In this document: piece by piece, positions 9,057 to 18,658 of the stretch
How positions within the stretch are numbered: position 1 is the first letter of the stretch
How the letters are laid out: the number at the start of each line of letters is the position of its first letter
Assembly (NCBI RefSeq): GCF_001975985.1
Contig: NZ_MTQF01000001.1
Location: 62,001 to 126,000 of the forward strand
DNA: 64,000 bases
Reading direction: 5' to 3'
Source of the DNA: [Flexibacter] sp. ATCC 35103
GTDB lineage: Bacteria; Bacteroidota; Bacteroidia; Flavobacteriales; Flavobacteriaceae
The notes under the pieces: generated by a model
Told to the model about the DNA's origin: nothing
The model's input: only the letters and a program-made list of their open reading frames with translations
The model's database searches: none
Made by a program: the position numbers and the translations under genes

Positions 9057-9092
9057 AAAAAAACCTCAATTGCTTTACGGATTGAGGTTTAA
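9057..9092. terminator. Bidirectional terminator between convergent genes
   Basis: A 10-bp stem, AAACCTCAAT (9061-9070) with ATTGAGGTTT (9081-9090), is flanked by A-runs on one side and T/A-rich sequence on the other. It can serve the plus-strand hydrolase gene and the minus-strand operon ending at 9116. Confidence 0.85.
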
Positions 9093-9115
9093 ATAAATTT
9101 TATCTTTTGACTGAA

Positions 9116-9403
9116 TTATACAGTAACATTTCTCTTTTGAAGTTTAGCAACTAAAAGTCGAATTCGTTTGTGCAGCATACTTCTGGTAGACTTTTTTTTG
9201 AGTTCATAATCTTTCGCACATTTCTTTAGTTCAGCGAGTAGGAACTTAAAGTTGTTATATAATGCAGCGAGTTCTTCCATGTCTTTTTGAATTTTGGAAT
9301 ACTCCTCAGATGTCACATTATTTTTGTCAATGACAGACATTTGCTCATATTTATAAAACACATCCAATAAATTTCGATGCTCCCTATTGTCAATTCCCTG
9401 CAT
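9116..9403 (-). CDS. Small hypothetical protein, 95 aa
   Basis: I do not recognise this family. The protein is helical and charged, with an acidic first half and a very basic C-terminal third rich in Lys and Arg, and no signal or membrane segment. The ATG is preceded by TAAGGACT, an acceptable ribosome-binding sequence. It lies 39 bp downstream of the S41 protease gene in the same direction and just before a bidirectional terminator, so it may be the last gene of that operon. Confidence 0.55.
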   Translation of the reverse strand: MQGIDNREHRNLLDVFYKYEQMSVIDKNNVTSEEYSKIQKDMEELAALYNNFKFLLAELKKCAKDYELKKKSTRSMLHKRIRLLVAKLQKRNVTV

Positions 9404-9442
9404 AGTCCTTAAAAATCTTTTAAATTATAATATCGTTTTAAA

Positions 9443-10801
9443 TTAAGGTATTATATGCAGCAAGGGATCAGCATCTGTAGTAATGACAGAAAGTGGTAAT
9501 GACCTTAATGTTGATGTTTTTTGTTTTGCTGTATTTCCGTTTATGGTGTTTAATGCCGTTTTTAATAAAATTTCTGACGGATTACCAAGGGTAAAAATTT
9601 CTGGTCCCTGAAGTTCATTGGTATAAATAGTTGGATTAATTCCTTTAGAATATTCTCCTTCATGTCTGGAATTGAATAATTTATAGATCGAAGGATATAA
9701 TATCCATCCTTTAGTTCCCGGAATTCGGTCATCTTCAACAGGAAATCCGGCTACATCTTTGCCAAATGTTTTTTCTCCTATAGTTACAACATTCATATAG
9801 GGTTTGAGATTATTAATAATAAGTTCTGATGCAGATGCAGTACGGTTTCCGCATAAAATATACACTTTATTTATCGACGGATGAACGTTGCGTAAAGCAT
9901 CAAAACCTATTTTGGATTCATTGCTTTCTAATGCCTGCAAAAAGGACTGATCTATATTGCCTCCGTTGGCATTTGCTTCAAATTTTATAAACAGATCGCC
10001 CGATTTGATATTAGGTGCTAAAATTATACTTAATGCTGCGGCGGCGGCGATATCTCCTCCTCCATTATATCTTAAATCTATAATTAACTCTGTGATGCCT
10101 TTACTTTTTAATTCCTGAAAAACGGGAAGAAACAATTGTGCTTGTCCAACATCAAAATGCGGAATTTCGACATATCCAATTTTGGTGTTTTTATCCTGGA
10201 TTATTTGATATGAAACGGGCTGTAAAAAACTATATCCCTGCAATAAGGAAACTTCTTTTAATGCCGAAAAACCGGATTGTGAGGTATAAGAACTTATTTC
10301 TAGTTTTAATTGTGATGCAGCAATCATGTTTTGATACAATCTATCGTAATTTCCCTGATCCAGCCCTGTTCCTTCTATTTTAGTAATGAGTTGTCCTCTT
10401 TGCAGTCCGCTTTTTTGCGCCGGTGAATCTGCTAATACATATAAAATTGCGCCGTAAGTTTTTCCTTCAAACTCAAAAAATGACACGTCAAATCCAAATT
10501 TTCTTCTCAGGCTTTGTGGCGCCGTTTCAGGTAATGCAGGATGTAATGCATAAGAATAAATATCATCCTTTTGTAATAATCCTGCAAAATATTGCTTTGG
10601 ATTCACAGATAAGTCATTTTGTTGTGGCATTGTCGCACTCCAGCGGTAGTATTTTTTCATTTGCTGATACATCCAGTCATTTACATATTCATTTGAACCT
10701 TCCTGATAAAGAGGAACAGAAGGATCATCTGATGTACACGAAAAAATAATAGTTACCAAAAAAAATAATGGTAAAATGAGAACTGAAGGATATTTCTTCA
10801 T
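9443..10801 (-). CDS. Lipoprotein S41-family peptidase with PDZ domain
   Basis: I take the start as the MKKYPS methionine (ATG at 10801). An in-frame ATG at 10825 would add eight residues ahead of the signal. The signal ends at a lipobox with Cys22 (IIFSC, then TSDD). A helical N-terminal region, a PDZ-like segment (DSPAQKSGLQRGQLITKIEG) and an S41 core follow. The core holds LIIDLRYNGGGD, the nucleophile region GNRTASASELI and the lysine motif GEKTFGKDV, matching the Ser/Lys catalytic dyad of C-terminal-processing proteases. It probably cleaves envelope proteins. It lies 62 bp downstream of an unknown lipoprotein gene in the ECF/FecR/TonB locus. Confidence 0.85.
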   Translation of the reverse strand: MKKYPSVLILPLFFLVTIIFSCTSDDPSVPLYQEGSNEYVNDWMYQQMKKYYRWSATMPQQNDLSVNPKQYFAGLLQKDDIYSYALHPALPETAPQSLRRKFGFDVSFFEFEGKTYGAILYVLADSPAQKSGLQRGQLITKIEGTGLDQGNYDRLYQNMIAASQLKLEISSYTSQSGFSALKEVSLLQGYSFLQPVSYQIIQDKNTKIGYVEIPHFDVGQAQLFLPVFQELKSKGITELIIDLRYNGGGDIAAAAALSIILAPNIKSGDLFIKFEANANGGNIDQSFLQALESNESKIGFDALRNVHPSINKVYILCGNRTASASELIINNLKPYMNVVTIGEKTFGKDVAGFPVEDDRIPGTKGWILYPSIYKLFNSRHEGEYSKGINPTIYTNELQGPEIFTLGNPSEILLKTALNTINGNTAKQKTSTLRSLPLSVITTDADPLLHIIP

Positions 10802-10863
10802 TTGAAACATTTGAAATTTATACATCCGGATTTTGACTTTTTCTGCAACAACAGGAAATTTAA

Positions 10864-11652
10864 TTACTTAAAAACAAAATAATCTGTAAGGTTCAGGGTT
10901 CCGTCTACGCCAGAAAAAGCAGCATTGGCATCCTTTTTTTCTTCTAATATTATCAATTTTGATTTATTTACGGACATGGTCATATTCAGCGTTATTTTTT
11001 TTCCCGGAACATACGATTCTGTTGTACCGTGTTTAACAAGTTCCATTATAATTGTTGGCGGTGAGCTAAACGGAAACTCGATGAATGCACTATATTGATC
11101 TTTGCTTATATTTTCTACAACTCCCAAAAGCTGACCATTAAGTTTGCGTATAATCCCGTCTAATTTGCCATTATAACCTGTTTTTGAATACAAGTTAAGC
11201 GTAGGAAAAATAAATTTATATCCGTTATAACCTGTTTGTTTTAAAACTCCTGGTTTTAAAGAAACAACGTTATCCAGCCAAATATTTTCTTTAGCAAAGA
11301 AAGAAAGGGTATCTTTTACTTTTTTTGCACTAAAATGGTACGTTCGCAACAGTTCTTTTGTTGTTTTATTGGTAAACTCAAAAACTTTCTCTTCGTCACC
11401 ATGATACACGAATTCATAATCTTTCTCGACTTTTTTAACAAAAGCGGTGCGTTTCTCTTTTCCTATTTCTACCGGTTTGCCATTTACCGTTATTTGTATC
11501 GAATCATTTAATGCACTGTATCCTATAATCACTACTTTTCCGGGCTGATTTTTTTCATTTCCATATAAAGAAGTCAGATCATCATTAGCACATGATGCAA
11601 AAAAAGCCAGTGAAATCGAGAAAATTAAAACCCTTGTCAATATATTCTTCAT
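10864..11652 (-). CDS. Hypothetical lipoprotein, 262 aa
   Basis: I do not recognise the family. The signal peptide ends in a lipobox with Cys21 (FFASC, then ANDD), so the protein should be lipid-anchored and exported. The mature part is rich in beta-strand-like alternation and Lys, without cysteines or an obvious catalytic motif. It begins with a segment GKVVIIGYSALNDSIQITVNG that may be an Ig-like or carbohydrate-binding-like fold. It sits between a T9SS cargo gene and an S41 protease gene in the same direction, consistent with a surface complex of the TonB locus. Confidence 0.7.
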   Translation of the reverse strand: MKNILTRVLIFSISLAFFASCANDDLTSLYGNEKNQPGKVVIIGYSALNDSIQITVNGKPVEIGKEKRTAFVKKVEKDYEFVYHGDEEKVFEFTNKTTKELLRTYHFSAKKVKDTLSFFAKENIWLDNVVSLKPGVLKQTGYNGYKFIFPTLNLYSKTGYNGKLDGIIRKLNGQLLGVVENISKDQYSAFIEFPFSSPPTIIMELVKHGTTESYVPGKKITLNMTMSVNKSKLIILEEKKDANAAFSGVDGTLNLTDYFVFK

Positions 11653-11710
11653 ATTCTTTTTTTTGTATTGTAATAACTGGTTTATCGAAAAAGTGTAAAC
11701 TTTGACGATT

Positions 11711-12562
11711 TTACTTTTTGATAAATTTTAATTTTGCTGTTCTATTATTATTGGATACTAAAAGAAAATAAACTCCTTGTGCTAACTCACCAACAGTTAA
11801 ATTGTCTTTTTTATAAGGTGTTTCTTTTACTAATAAACCAATAGAATTGTAAATTTTTACAGTTGTTTCCTCTGTTTGAAATTGTTCTCCTAATTCTAAA
11901 TCTAAATATTCCTGAACCGGATTTTGATTCAGCCTGCAAATATTTGCTGCTGACTCAAGATCATCAAGTCCTAAAAGTGCTTCGGCATTTATAGTAACTT
12001 TATCAATTTCATACCCAATAAAACCTGTCGTCGTATTATTTCCCAATGCTATATATACTGCACTTTGACCTGAAAACTGAGATATATCTATTGAATAATC
12101 TTTAAATTCAGGTTCATCAATGGTTAGTCTTTCGAGTATAATTTTACCAATTAGTGTAAATGATGCCGGATCCGGTGAGGTCGATCCATATACTGATAAT
12201 TCCTGATTACTGTCGTAAGCACTAGGTTGAGCATTTAAAACCAGTGACACTTTACCGGAATAAAATGATAAATCCTGAACTGGAGATATGGCTAAGTTAT
12301 CTTCTAAAGTTTCTAAAGGCGATGCGGTTGCTAAATCTATATTGTAGTTTCCTAAAACAGAAGCTGTACCGTCTACAATAACATTATTTTCGTCTAGTTT
12401 GATATTTTTTCTGGCAATCCAGTTACTTCCGTTGCCATCTTTATCAAGCAAGATCCAGTCTGAAGCATCGGCATCATCAAAATCATCTTCCCAAACTGTA
12501 AATTGTGCTGATGATACAGCCGAAACCATAATAAATAATAATAAAAGTAGATTTTTTTTCAT
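11711..12562 (-). CDS. T9SS type A sorting-domain protein
   Basis: I place the start at the MKKNLL methionine (ATG at 12562), because it gives a clean signal peptide ending SAVSSAQ. An upstream ATG at 12610 would add 16 unlikely residues. The mature protein has a jelly-roll-like domain beginning WEDDFDDADASDW, of the kind seen in choice-of-anchor or MAM-like surface modules. The C-terminus (about 205-283) holds EYLDLELGE, VKIYNSIGLLVK and GVYFLLVSNNNRTAKLKFIKK (short parts of one domain), the type A signal for secretion by T9SS. It should be secreted or surface-attached. It lies 67 bp after the beta-helix lipoprotein gene. Confidence 0.85.
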   Translation of the reverse strand: MKKNLLLLLFIMVSAVSSAQFTVWEDDFDDADASDWILLDKDGNGSNWIARKNIKLDENNVIVDGTASVLGNYNIDLATASPLETLEDNLAISPVQDLSFYSGKVSLVLNAQPSAYDSNQELSVYGSTSPDPASFTLIGKIILERLTIDEPEFKDYSIDISQFSGQSAVYIALGNNTTTGFIGYEIDKVTINAEALLGLDDLESAANICRLNQNPVQEYLDLELGEQFQTEETTVKIYNSIGLLVKETPYKKDNLTVGELAQGVYFLLVSNNNRTAKLKFIKK

Positions 12563-12629
12563 TTTTTTTATTTTTAAAAACATGGACAGAAATATTCTGC
12601 CCATGTTCAATTTTAATAATTTAACCTAA

Positions 12630-13931
12630 TTAAAAATTTGTAAACTTAGTCCAGTTGCTTGTCCAATTGGCTTCTGTTTTAAATGCTCCTGTAGTTCCTG
12701 TAAAATCTAATGGACCATCATTAAAAAACGGTTGGCTAAGTGACCATTTTGTAGCTGGGTTTACTGTAGAGGTAGCGTTACCAATACCTCCTAAAACAGT
12801 TCCTGCTGGTAAAAGTGGGTTATCGAATCCATGAATTGATACTCTTAACCATGTAGAACCGCTTGGTACAGATGGAGACTCCCATCTAATTCCTGTTTTA
12901 TATCCTGTTACTGTTGCATCAGTCAATGAAATTTTACCTGCTCTGCGCACGTGTATTGCATTTTCGTATAATGCAGCTACAGTTGAAGAACTTACACCAA
13001 TGATTGATAATTGAGAGATAACTGGTCTTGTGATAAGTGTTGTAACAGTTCCTCCTGCATTATTATCTAATTCGATACCGTTAGAATCAGGATTTCCTCC
13101 GCTTAAACTGTGCGTAGAATTACTGTCAGCAATTGCAATTGCTTTTGTAATTGAACCTGTGTAACCAAGATCAAAATCAAAATTATCATCATCAGCAGCA
13201 AATGATACTAAATGAGTTGCATTTACAGTACCTCCAAAAAATTCATAAGAATCGTCTCTTCCGTACGAAACCTGAATATGGTTTACTACTGTTCCGTTAC
13301 CTACACCTGCAAATGTTAATCCGTTGATTTCGATATCAGTATCTAAAATACGTCCGGCAAACTCGATACGTACATAAGTTAATGAACCTGCATTATGAGC
13401 ATTGTTTGTACCACCATAATAGAATTCAGTAAAATTAGCCTGATCGTCTAATCCTTCAACAATGTTTGTAGTCAAACCATTGTTTACTTCAGCATTACCC
13501 AATATAACTACACCTCCAAAATCTCCCGGAGATGCTACTGTATTTGCGTTGCCATCTAATAAATTATAACTTGTAAAAACTACTGGCGCAGTAGCTGTTC
13601 CCTGAGCGTCTATCTGACCACTTTTTGTAATAACAAGTACTCCTGTTGCTACTCCCGGAGCTAAAGGTTTTGCCTTAATGAAAGTACCTGGCTGAATAGT
13701 AAGTTTAGCACCATCTTTTACAGTAATTACTCCGTCAATTTCCCAAACTTTGTCGTTTGTCCATGTAGTATTGGTTGTAATAGCACCGCTTACCGTCTGA
13801 ACTGTTGCTGGATATCCTGTGTAATCAGCACCTGAAGCCTTCATAGAAAAAGAAGAATCTGCAGAAGAATCATCATTTTGGCAAGAGCTCACTAACAGAG
13901 CTACCATTGCGAATAGAAAAAAATTTTTCAT
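12630..13931 (-). CDS. Beta-helix-like lipoprotein, 433 aa
   Basis: The signal peptide ends at Cys17 (LLVSSC, then QNDD), so this is a lipoprotein. The mature protein has short Asp/Gly/Asn-rich strands and patterns such as GVITVKDGAKLTIQPGTFIKAK, read as successive rungs of a right-handed beta-helix (motifs ITVKDGAKLTI and LTYVRIEFAG). Proteins of this type are often found beside TonB receptors in Bacteroidota and may be surface ligand-binding partners; no catalytic residues are evident. It follows the STN-type TonB receptor gene and has its own predicted promoter (14260-14323), about 330 bp upstream. The family is recognised by pattern; the function is unknown. Confidence 0.75.
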   Translation of the reverse strand: MKNFFLFAMVALLVSSCQNDDSSADSSFSMKASGADYTGYPATVQTVSGAITTNTTWTNDKVWEIDGVITVKDGAKLTIQPGTFIKAKPLAPGVATGVLVITKSGQIDAQGTATAPVVFTSYNLLDGNANTVASPGDFGGVVILGNAEVNNGLTTNIVEGLDDQANFTEFYYGGTNNAHNAGSLTYVRIEFAGRILDTDIEINGLTFAGVGNGTVVNHIQVSYGRDDSYEFFGGTVNATHLVSFAADDDNFDFDLGYTGSITKAIAIADSNSTHSLSGGNPDSNGIELDNNAGGTVTTLITRPVISQLSIIGVSSSTVAALYENAIHVRRAGKISLTDATVTGYKTGIRWESPSVPSGSTWLRVSIHGFDNPLLPAGTVLGGIGNATSTVNPATKWSLSQPFFNDGPLDFTGTTGAFKTEANWTSNWTKFTNF

Positions 13932-14259
13932 AATAATTTAATTATTGCTATATTTGCCGCTATTACAAACTAGACCTTTGGAGAGAGCAGCAAAATATCT
14001 TTCCTTGGGTCTTTCTCTTTTTTGGTAAAGATCCTTTTCTATAAACGGTCCCGCTTTACCATCGGGGTTTATACCTAAATATCTCTTTCACTCTTAGGTT
14101 TTTTTTATCGCAGTGAAGATTCGCTTTCCATCCTTTTAAAATTTTCACATAAAAAGAGCAACAGTTTTTGCTTCGATTTTAAAAGACCATCTGAAAGTAT
14201 TTTTCTCTGTTTTTTATTTAATGCACTAAACAAAAAGAAATCTAATACTTACAACTATA
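13932..14259 (-). other. Long leader of beta-helix lipoprotein gene
   Basis: This gene-free stretch lies between the predicted promoter at 14260-14323 and the lipoprotein start. It contains several inverted repeats: GGTAAAG (14024-14030) with CTTTACC (14054-14060), ACCTAA (14073-14078) with TTAGGT (14094-14099), and a shorter AGACC/GGTCT pair. If transcription starts near 14274, the leader would be about 340 nt and could fold extensively. No known riboswitch was recognised. Confidence 0.4.
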
Positions 14260-14323
14260 TACATTAGCTTTTGAAAACTTAAAATATCATCCCTGATTTT
14301 TATTGTTAACGGTTTCTTAATGT
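14260..14323 (-). promoter_or_regulatory. Predicted regulated promoter B (beta-helix lipoprotein)
   Basis: This 64-bp element aligns without gaps to 18659-18722. In the minus direction it reads: an 18-bp box ACATTAAGAAACCGTTAA (14306-14323), 15 bases, ATGATATTT, 14 bases, CTAATGTA. GATATTTT (14281-14288) is a two-mismatch version of the TAnnTTTG -7 element. The 18-bp box is two related 7-mers separated by 4 bp. It could be an ECF-sigma promoter or a response-regulator-activated promoter. Confidence 0.6.
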
Positions 14324-14360
14324 TTAAGATTTATAGCCCTCTGTTTGGTGATCTGTGTGC

Positions 14361-17300
14361 TTAAAAATTGTAATTAAGAGACAGTGATGCCGTTCTGCCA
14401 CTCCACGCCTTAAATACAACCTGATCAATATCTTCATCATATTTATCTGTTGCATGAGCGCCAAGACTGTAACGATCTCGTGGGTTTGAACCATACGGAA
14501 CTTCCTCGATATGCGAATAACTGTTTGTATTGTTATAGGTTTCAATGCCGGCATCAAACATGTTTTTAATACTGAACTTTAATTCCAGATTTCTTTCCTT
14601 AAAAAATTTATAACTCACCTGAGCATCTGTTACGGCATATGGCATTCTTATTTCTTCAGACTCATAGGCATAACCTACCAGAATATACTGATCTCCAATA
14701 GCGTTGTGTCTAAGACTAAACCCAAATCGTTCGCCTACATAATCTAATCCCAGATTATAGGTATAAGGTGATTGCCCGTATAATGGTCTGTTGGCTTCAT
14801 ATAATCCGCCGGTTCCGTCCAGGTTTACATACGATGTTACTTTTGTATCGTTGAAAGCGGCATTACCATAAACAAATATATTTTTCAGGGTTTCTCCTTC
14901 TCCTAAAAAAGACAAGCTTTTATAAAATTCCATTTCAACTCCCCACAATTTGGCATTATTAGAGTTAAGATTGTAGATATTCCTGATTTTTGAAGGCGTA
15001 TAATTACCAACAGCTTCAATAGGATTGTCTATATTTTTATGGTAAACACCAAAAGATAAAATTTCTCCGCCAGACGGAAACCATTCCATTTTAAAATCAT
15101 AATTATCAGCAACGCTGGAAACCATTCCGTTTGAATAGTTATAGATTTTTGCAGAGCGTATCGGGTCAAAATAAGGTATACTTACACGTTCAGAAAATTG
15201 AGGTCTTAACACAGATCTGTTATATCCTAAACGAAGGTTCATTTTATTTGTCGGGCTAAAAATAAAACTGGCAGAAGGTAAAAATTGCCATTTTTTATCG
15301 TCTTTCTGATCTGTTATAAAATCACTTGCAGATTCTGCCTGACTTGCAATCTGAGTATAGATATAACTCTCTGCACGCACACCCCAAACCAGTCTGAATA
15401 AATTATTTATTTTGTTGTCTAACATTACATAAGGAGAATGTATTTTGACATCACCTTCGTATTTGTCACCAAAACGTCCGTAATTTCTCCAGCCAAAACC
15501 ACCATAATAATACTTAGAACCGTCCAGTAATTCAGAAAGCGGTCCGTAAACATCTGCACGATCCACAGCAGCTCCCTGCCCTACAACGACCATTGCATTT
15601 GAAACCTGCTGGTTTGTAGCTTTTTTATAAGTACCAAAATAACCCGCCTTAATCGTATTGGTGAAAGTATCACTGAAGTCGAAGGGAAAATTTAGATTAA
15701 CAGCCCAGTTATAATCATTTTCATCATTGGTATAGTTGTCCCTGCTAAACGGAAACTTGCTCGTGCTATTATAAACCTGATGGTAAAGTAATTCGTCATC
15801 ACCTACTTTTTTACGGTAGGTATCGATAAAAGTAGCATCTTTTGTGTCTTTTGTAACATTGCCGTAAGCCGCATACCAATCCAGTTTTAATTTACCAAAT
15901 TCGTGATTTCCTTCGAGTTTACTTTGGATAAAAGTTTGATAAACCGGGTAATTTGTTTCGGATGTATAAGGAAGTGCCGTACCGTTTACGATTTCTTCAG
16001 CACCTACATTATCTCTCCATCCGGTTATTTGAGTCAGCTGGTTGTTGTAAATATGCATTGCGGTATTACGCATTGTTATTTTATTGCTGCCTAACTGAAT
16101 TGCAGTATTAAACATTCCGCCTAAAGTACTGTTATACGAATAATTAGCTCCACTGTTTCTAAAACCGAATTTCTCGAAAACCGAATATTCCCTGCCTTCT
16201 TCTCCTTCCTGACCAAATTGTGAATTGCTCATAAAGTTTCCTCTTTCGGTATGTTCGATTTCTAATTTTTCCTGTGTATTCTTAAAGATCAAAGACCCAA
16301 CAAATCCCCATTTATTATTATCTTTTAATTCATAAGAGCGTCCTAAAGCAAACTGAAGCGTAGTTCCCGGTGCTGCATAGGTTTTATAAGTCGAAAAATT
16401 ATCTTCTGTAAATCGTTTAGACTGTTCTATAAAAGGTCCGGATTCAGCTTCGGTTTTTGGCACATCCAGAGAGGCCAGGTTGGATGGATAATCACGTCTC
16501 CCGTCATCAAAACCCCAATAATCATAATCTCCTTCTTGTTTGGTAAGTCTTTCTTTAAAAACACTTCGGCTATTATAAGACGTACTTACAGAAACACTTG
16601 TAAAATCTTCTTTAGGAATATCTTTGGTTTTTACTTCTACAAATCCTCCGGCAAAATTGGCATACATATCCGGAGTAGCCGTTTTACTAACCACAATACT
16701 TTCTACCATTGCTGTTGGGATAATATCAAAAGAAAAGTTTTGCTGATAAGCATCTGTACTTGGCAGTGTAATACCATCCATTACAGCTTGGTTCCATCTT
16801 TCTCCCATCGAGCGAACCACCACATATTTATTGTCAATTGTGGTTACACCCGTGATACGTTTAAGCGAACTTGCCACATCTTTGTCCGGTGTTCTGGCAA
16901 TTTGCTCTGCCGAAATACCATCAGAAAACTGCGCTGCCTTTTTTTGCTGCAGCAACATTCCCTGAACTGATGCAGTTGCCTGTTTGTAATTTTGAACAAT
17001 TACAACTTCTTTCAGTGATTCTGCATCTTCTTTTAAAGAAACTACAAGCGGAGTTTCGCCGCCTTCCAGAACTTTAACAGCCGTAATTTTTTGTGTTTGA
17101 AAAGAGATTACACTAATCTCAACCGTATATTCGCCAGGCTCTAATTCCAGAACATAATTACCATCGATGTCTGATTGCGTTCCCAAACCCAGTTCAGCCA
17201 CTTTTATATTGGCACCAGGTAACGAAAGTCCGTTGATGTCTACAACTTTACCAGTAATTTTTCCTTTCTTTTTTTTTTTGCCGGAATCCTTACTGTTTAC

Positions 17301-17603
17301 GGCTATATTATTCTCGTTTCTTCTAAAATTTAAGTTGGTCTGATTTTGTAAATCATTTAAAATTTCGTCTATCGAAACATTATCTTTTTTAAGTGTTACT
17401 AATGGCAGACTTAAATCCAGATCTTTTTGATAAACAAATTGATATGGCGTACGGGATTTTAAGTTATCGATGATTTTTTGTGGTGACGAATTTTTAAAAT
17501 CAACCGATACAGTTCCGGTTTGTGAATAAATAGTATTTACTCCGCAGAAAAAGCCAAAAAATAAAATCCAAAAGGCAAATTGCCTGGAAAAGTCATTGTT
17601 CAT
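14361..17603 (-). CDS. STN-domain TonB-dependent receptor (FecA-like transducer)
   Basis: This 1080-residue protein has four parts: a signal peptide (to about residue 28), a secretin/TonB short N-terminal (STN) domain (about 45-105), a carboxypeptidase-like regulatory domain (about 115-195) and a plug plus beta-barrel ending LSLNYNF. The STN domain is the signalling part of FecA-type transducers: on ligand binding it contacts FecR, which frees an ECF sigma factor. Both partner genes lie directly upstream (fecR-type 17752-18606, sigma 18827-19405). The ligand is unknown. Beta-helix, T9SS and protease genes follow in the same direction. Confidence 0.9.
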   Translation of the reverse strand: MNNDFSRQFAFWILFFGFFCGVNTIYSQTGTVSVDFKNSSPQKIIDNLKSRTPYQFVYQKDLDLSLPLVTLKKDNVSIDEILNDLQNQTNLNFRRNENNIAVNSKDSGKKKKKGKITGKVVDINGLSLPGANIKVAELGLGTQSDIDGNYVLELEPGEYTVEISVISFQTQKITAVKVLEGGETPLVVSLKEDAESLKEVVIVQNYKQATASVQGMLLQQKKAAQFSDGISAEQIARTPDKDVASSLKRITGVTTIDNKYVVVRSMGERWNQAVMDGITLPSTDAYQQNFSFDIIPTAMVESIVVSKTATPDMYANFAGGFVEVKTKDIPKEDFTSVSVSTSYNSRSVFKERLTKQEGDYDYWGFDDGRRDYPSNLASLDVPKTEAESGPFIEQSKRFTEDNFSTYKTYAAPGTTLQFALGRSYELKDNNKWGFVGSLIFKNTQEKLEIEHTERGNFMSNSQFGQEGEEGREYSVFEKFGFRNSGANYSYNSTLGGMFNTAIQLGSNKITMRNTAMHIYNNQLTQITGWRDNVGAEEIVNGTALPYTSETNYPVYQTFIQSKLEGNHEFGKLKLDWYAAYGNVTKDTKDATFIDTYRKKVGDDELLYHQVYNSTSKFPFSRDNYTNDENDYNWAVNLNFPFDFSDTFTNTIKAGYFGTYKKATNQQVSNAMVVVGQGAAVDRADVYGPLSELLDGSKYYYGGFGWRNYGRFGDKYEGDVKIHSPYVMLDNKINNLFRLVWGVRAESYIYTQIASQAESASDFITDQKDDKKWQFLPSASFIFSPTNKMNLRLGYNRSVLRPQFSERVSIPYFDPIRSAKIYNYSNGMVSSVADNYDFKMEWFPSGGEILSFGVYHKNIDNPIEAVGNYTPSKIRNIYNLNSNNAKLWGVEMEFYKSLSFLGEGETLKNIFVYGNAAFNDTKVTSYVNLDGTGGLYEANRPLYGQSPYTYNLGLDYVGERFGFSLRHNAIGDQYILVGYAYESEEIRMPYAVTDAQVSYKFFKERNLELKFSIKNMFDAGIETYNNTNSYSHIEEVPYGSNPRDRYSLGAHATDKYDEDIDQVVFKAWSGRTASLSLNYNF

Positions 17604-17751
17604 AATTGATGATTGTTAGTTTATTTTAATTATTTTAATTTGAATATTTGGGTCAATATCGTTCTGTAAATGCTACAGTTATCCTGTCGCTTAACAAGCA
17701 AGTATTTTTTGCCTGACTAAGCCACAATAGTTTTCTAAAATCTAGTTTTGT

Positions 17752-18606
17752 TTATTTACTGATCAAATAGGTGTTATTGCCTGTAGACCTAATTTTGATT
17801 TCCAGCGCAAATGCAATGGTTTGAAGCATCTCATATAAACCTTGCCTTGTATCAAGAGTTCCTTGTATGGTCCGGTTTTTTAGATCTTTATCGAGATAAC
17901 TGACCTCAAACTGATGATCTGACTTTAGTTTATCCAGAACTTCCTCCAGCGTTAATCCGTCAACATAAATCAGTACTTTTTTCCATTCAGGTTCTAATAC
18001 CGTTGTTTTTTGTTTTAATAAAGTTGCCGTTTTTGCTCCGTAAGTTGCTTTATAACCTCTCTCAAGCAAAACCATGTTCTGCACGGTTTCAACCCGCACT
18101 TTCCCGGTTCTTACATTTACCTCCGGTTTGTTGTCATTGTATGCATTTATATTAAAGGATGTTCCTAAAACAGTTGTTTTTATCGCTCCTGATGTAATAA
18201 TAAAAGGTCGTGAAGGATCACGTTTTACTTCAAAAAAAGCTTCTCCTTTTAAGGTGACCGTTCTTTCGTGTTTTAAAAATGTAACAGGATATTCTATTTC
18301 AGAATTTTCATTAAGCCAAACCCTGGTTCCATCTGATAAACACAAAAGCCTGACATCATTTTTGAATGTTTTTGTTGCTGTGATTTCGATTTGGCTTTTA
18401 TTTTTATCCAGCTGCGTAAAAATCTGATAAGTTGTAATCGAAAAAATAAATACAATACAGGCAACTGCAGTCCAATTATAAAAACCTTTATATTTATCAA
18501 TGGTAACATTCCGTATATTGTTCCACATACGTGATTTAGTTTCATCCGGAAGAATTCCTCTGTTAGGTATTTCATTCCATTCTTCTTTTAATTTTCTGGA
18601 TCCCAT
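17752..18606 (-). CDS. FecR-family anti-sigma factor
   Basis: The 284-residue protein has a cytosolic N-terminal segment (about 1-42), one membrane helix (about 43-65), a periplasmic FecR domain (about 75-180, with LSDGTRVWLNENS and VTLKGEAFFEVKRDPSRPF as motifs) and a C-terminal DUF4974-type domain (about 205-282). It should hold the ECF sigma factor inactive and pass the receptor's STN signal across the inner membrane. It lies 148 bp upstream of the receptor gene and 220 bp downstream of the sigma gene. The upstream gap contains predicted promoter A. Confidence 0.92.
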   Translation of the reverse strand: MGSRKLKEEWNEIPNRGILPDETKSRMWNNIRNVTIDKYKGFYNWTAVACIVFIFSITTYQIFTQLDKNKSQIEITATKTFKNDVRLLCLSDGTRVWLNENSEIEYPVTFLKHERTVTLKGEAFFEVKRDPSRPFIITSGAIKTTVLGTSFNINAYNDNKPEVNVRTGKVRVETVQNMVLLERGYKATYGAKTATLLKQKTTVLEPEWKKVLIYVDGLTLEEVLDKLKSDHQFEVSYLDKDLKNRTIQGTLDTRQGLYEMLQTIAFALEIKIRSTGNNTYLISK

Positions 18607-18658
18607 TTACAATTAACATTTAATATTTAAAAACTCGGGTAAAATCTACCGATTCAAC

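Noticed and set aside
11711..12610. Upstream start at 12610 for the T9SS cargo protein
   Set aside because: It would place 16 residues before the signal peptide; the ATG at 12562 gives a normal signal.
14073..14106. Terminator-like hairpin with T-run on the plus strand
   Set aside because: No plus-strand gene lies upstream; it is more simply a hairpin in the minus-strand leader.
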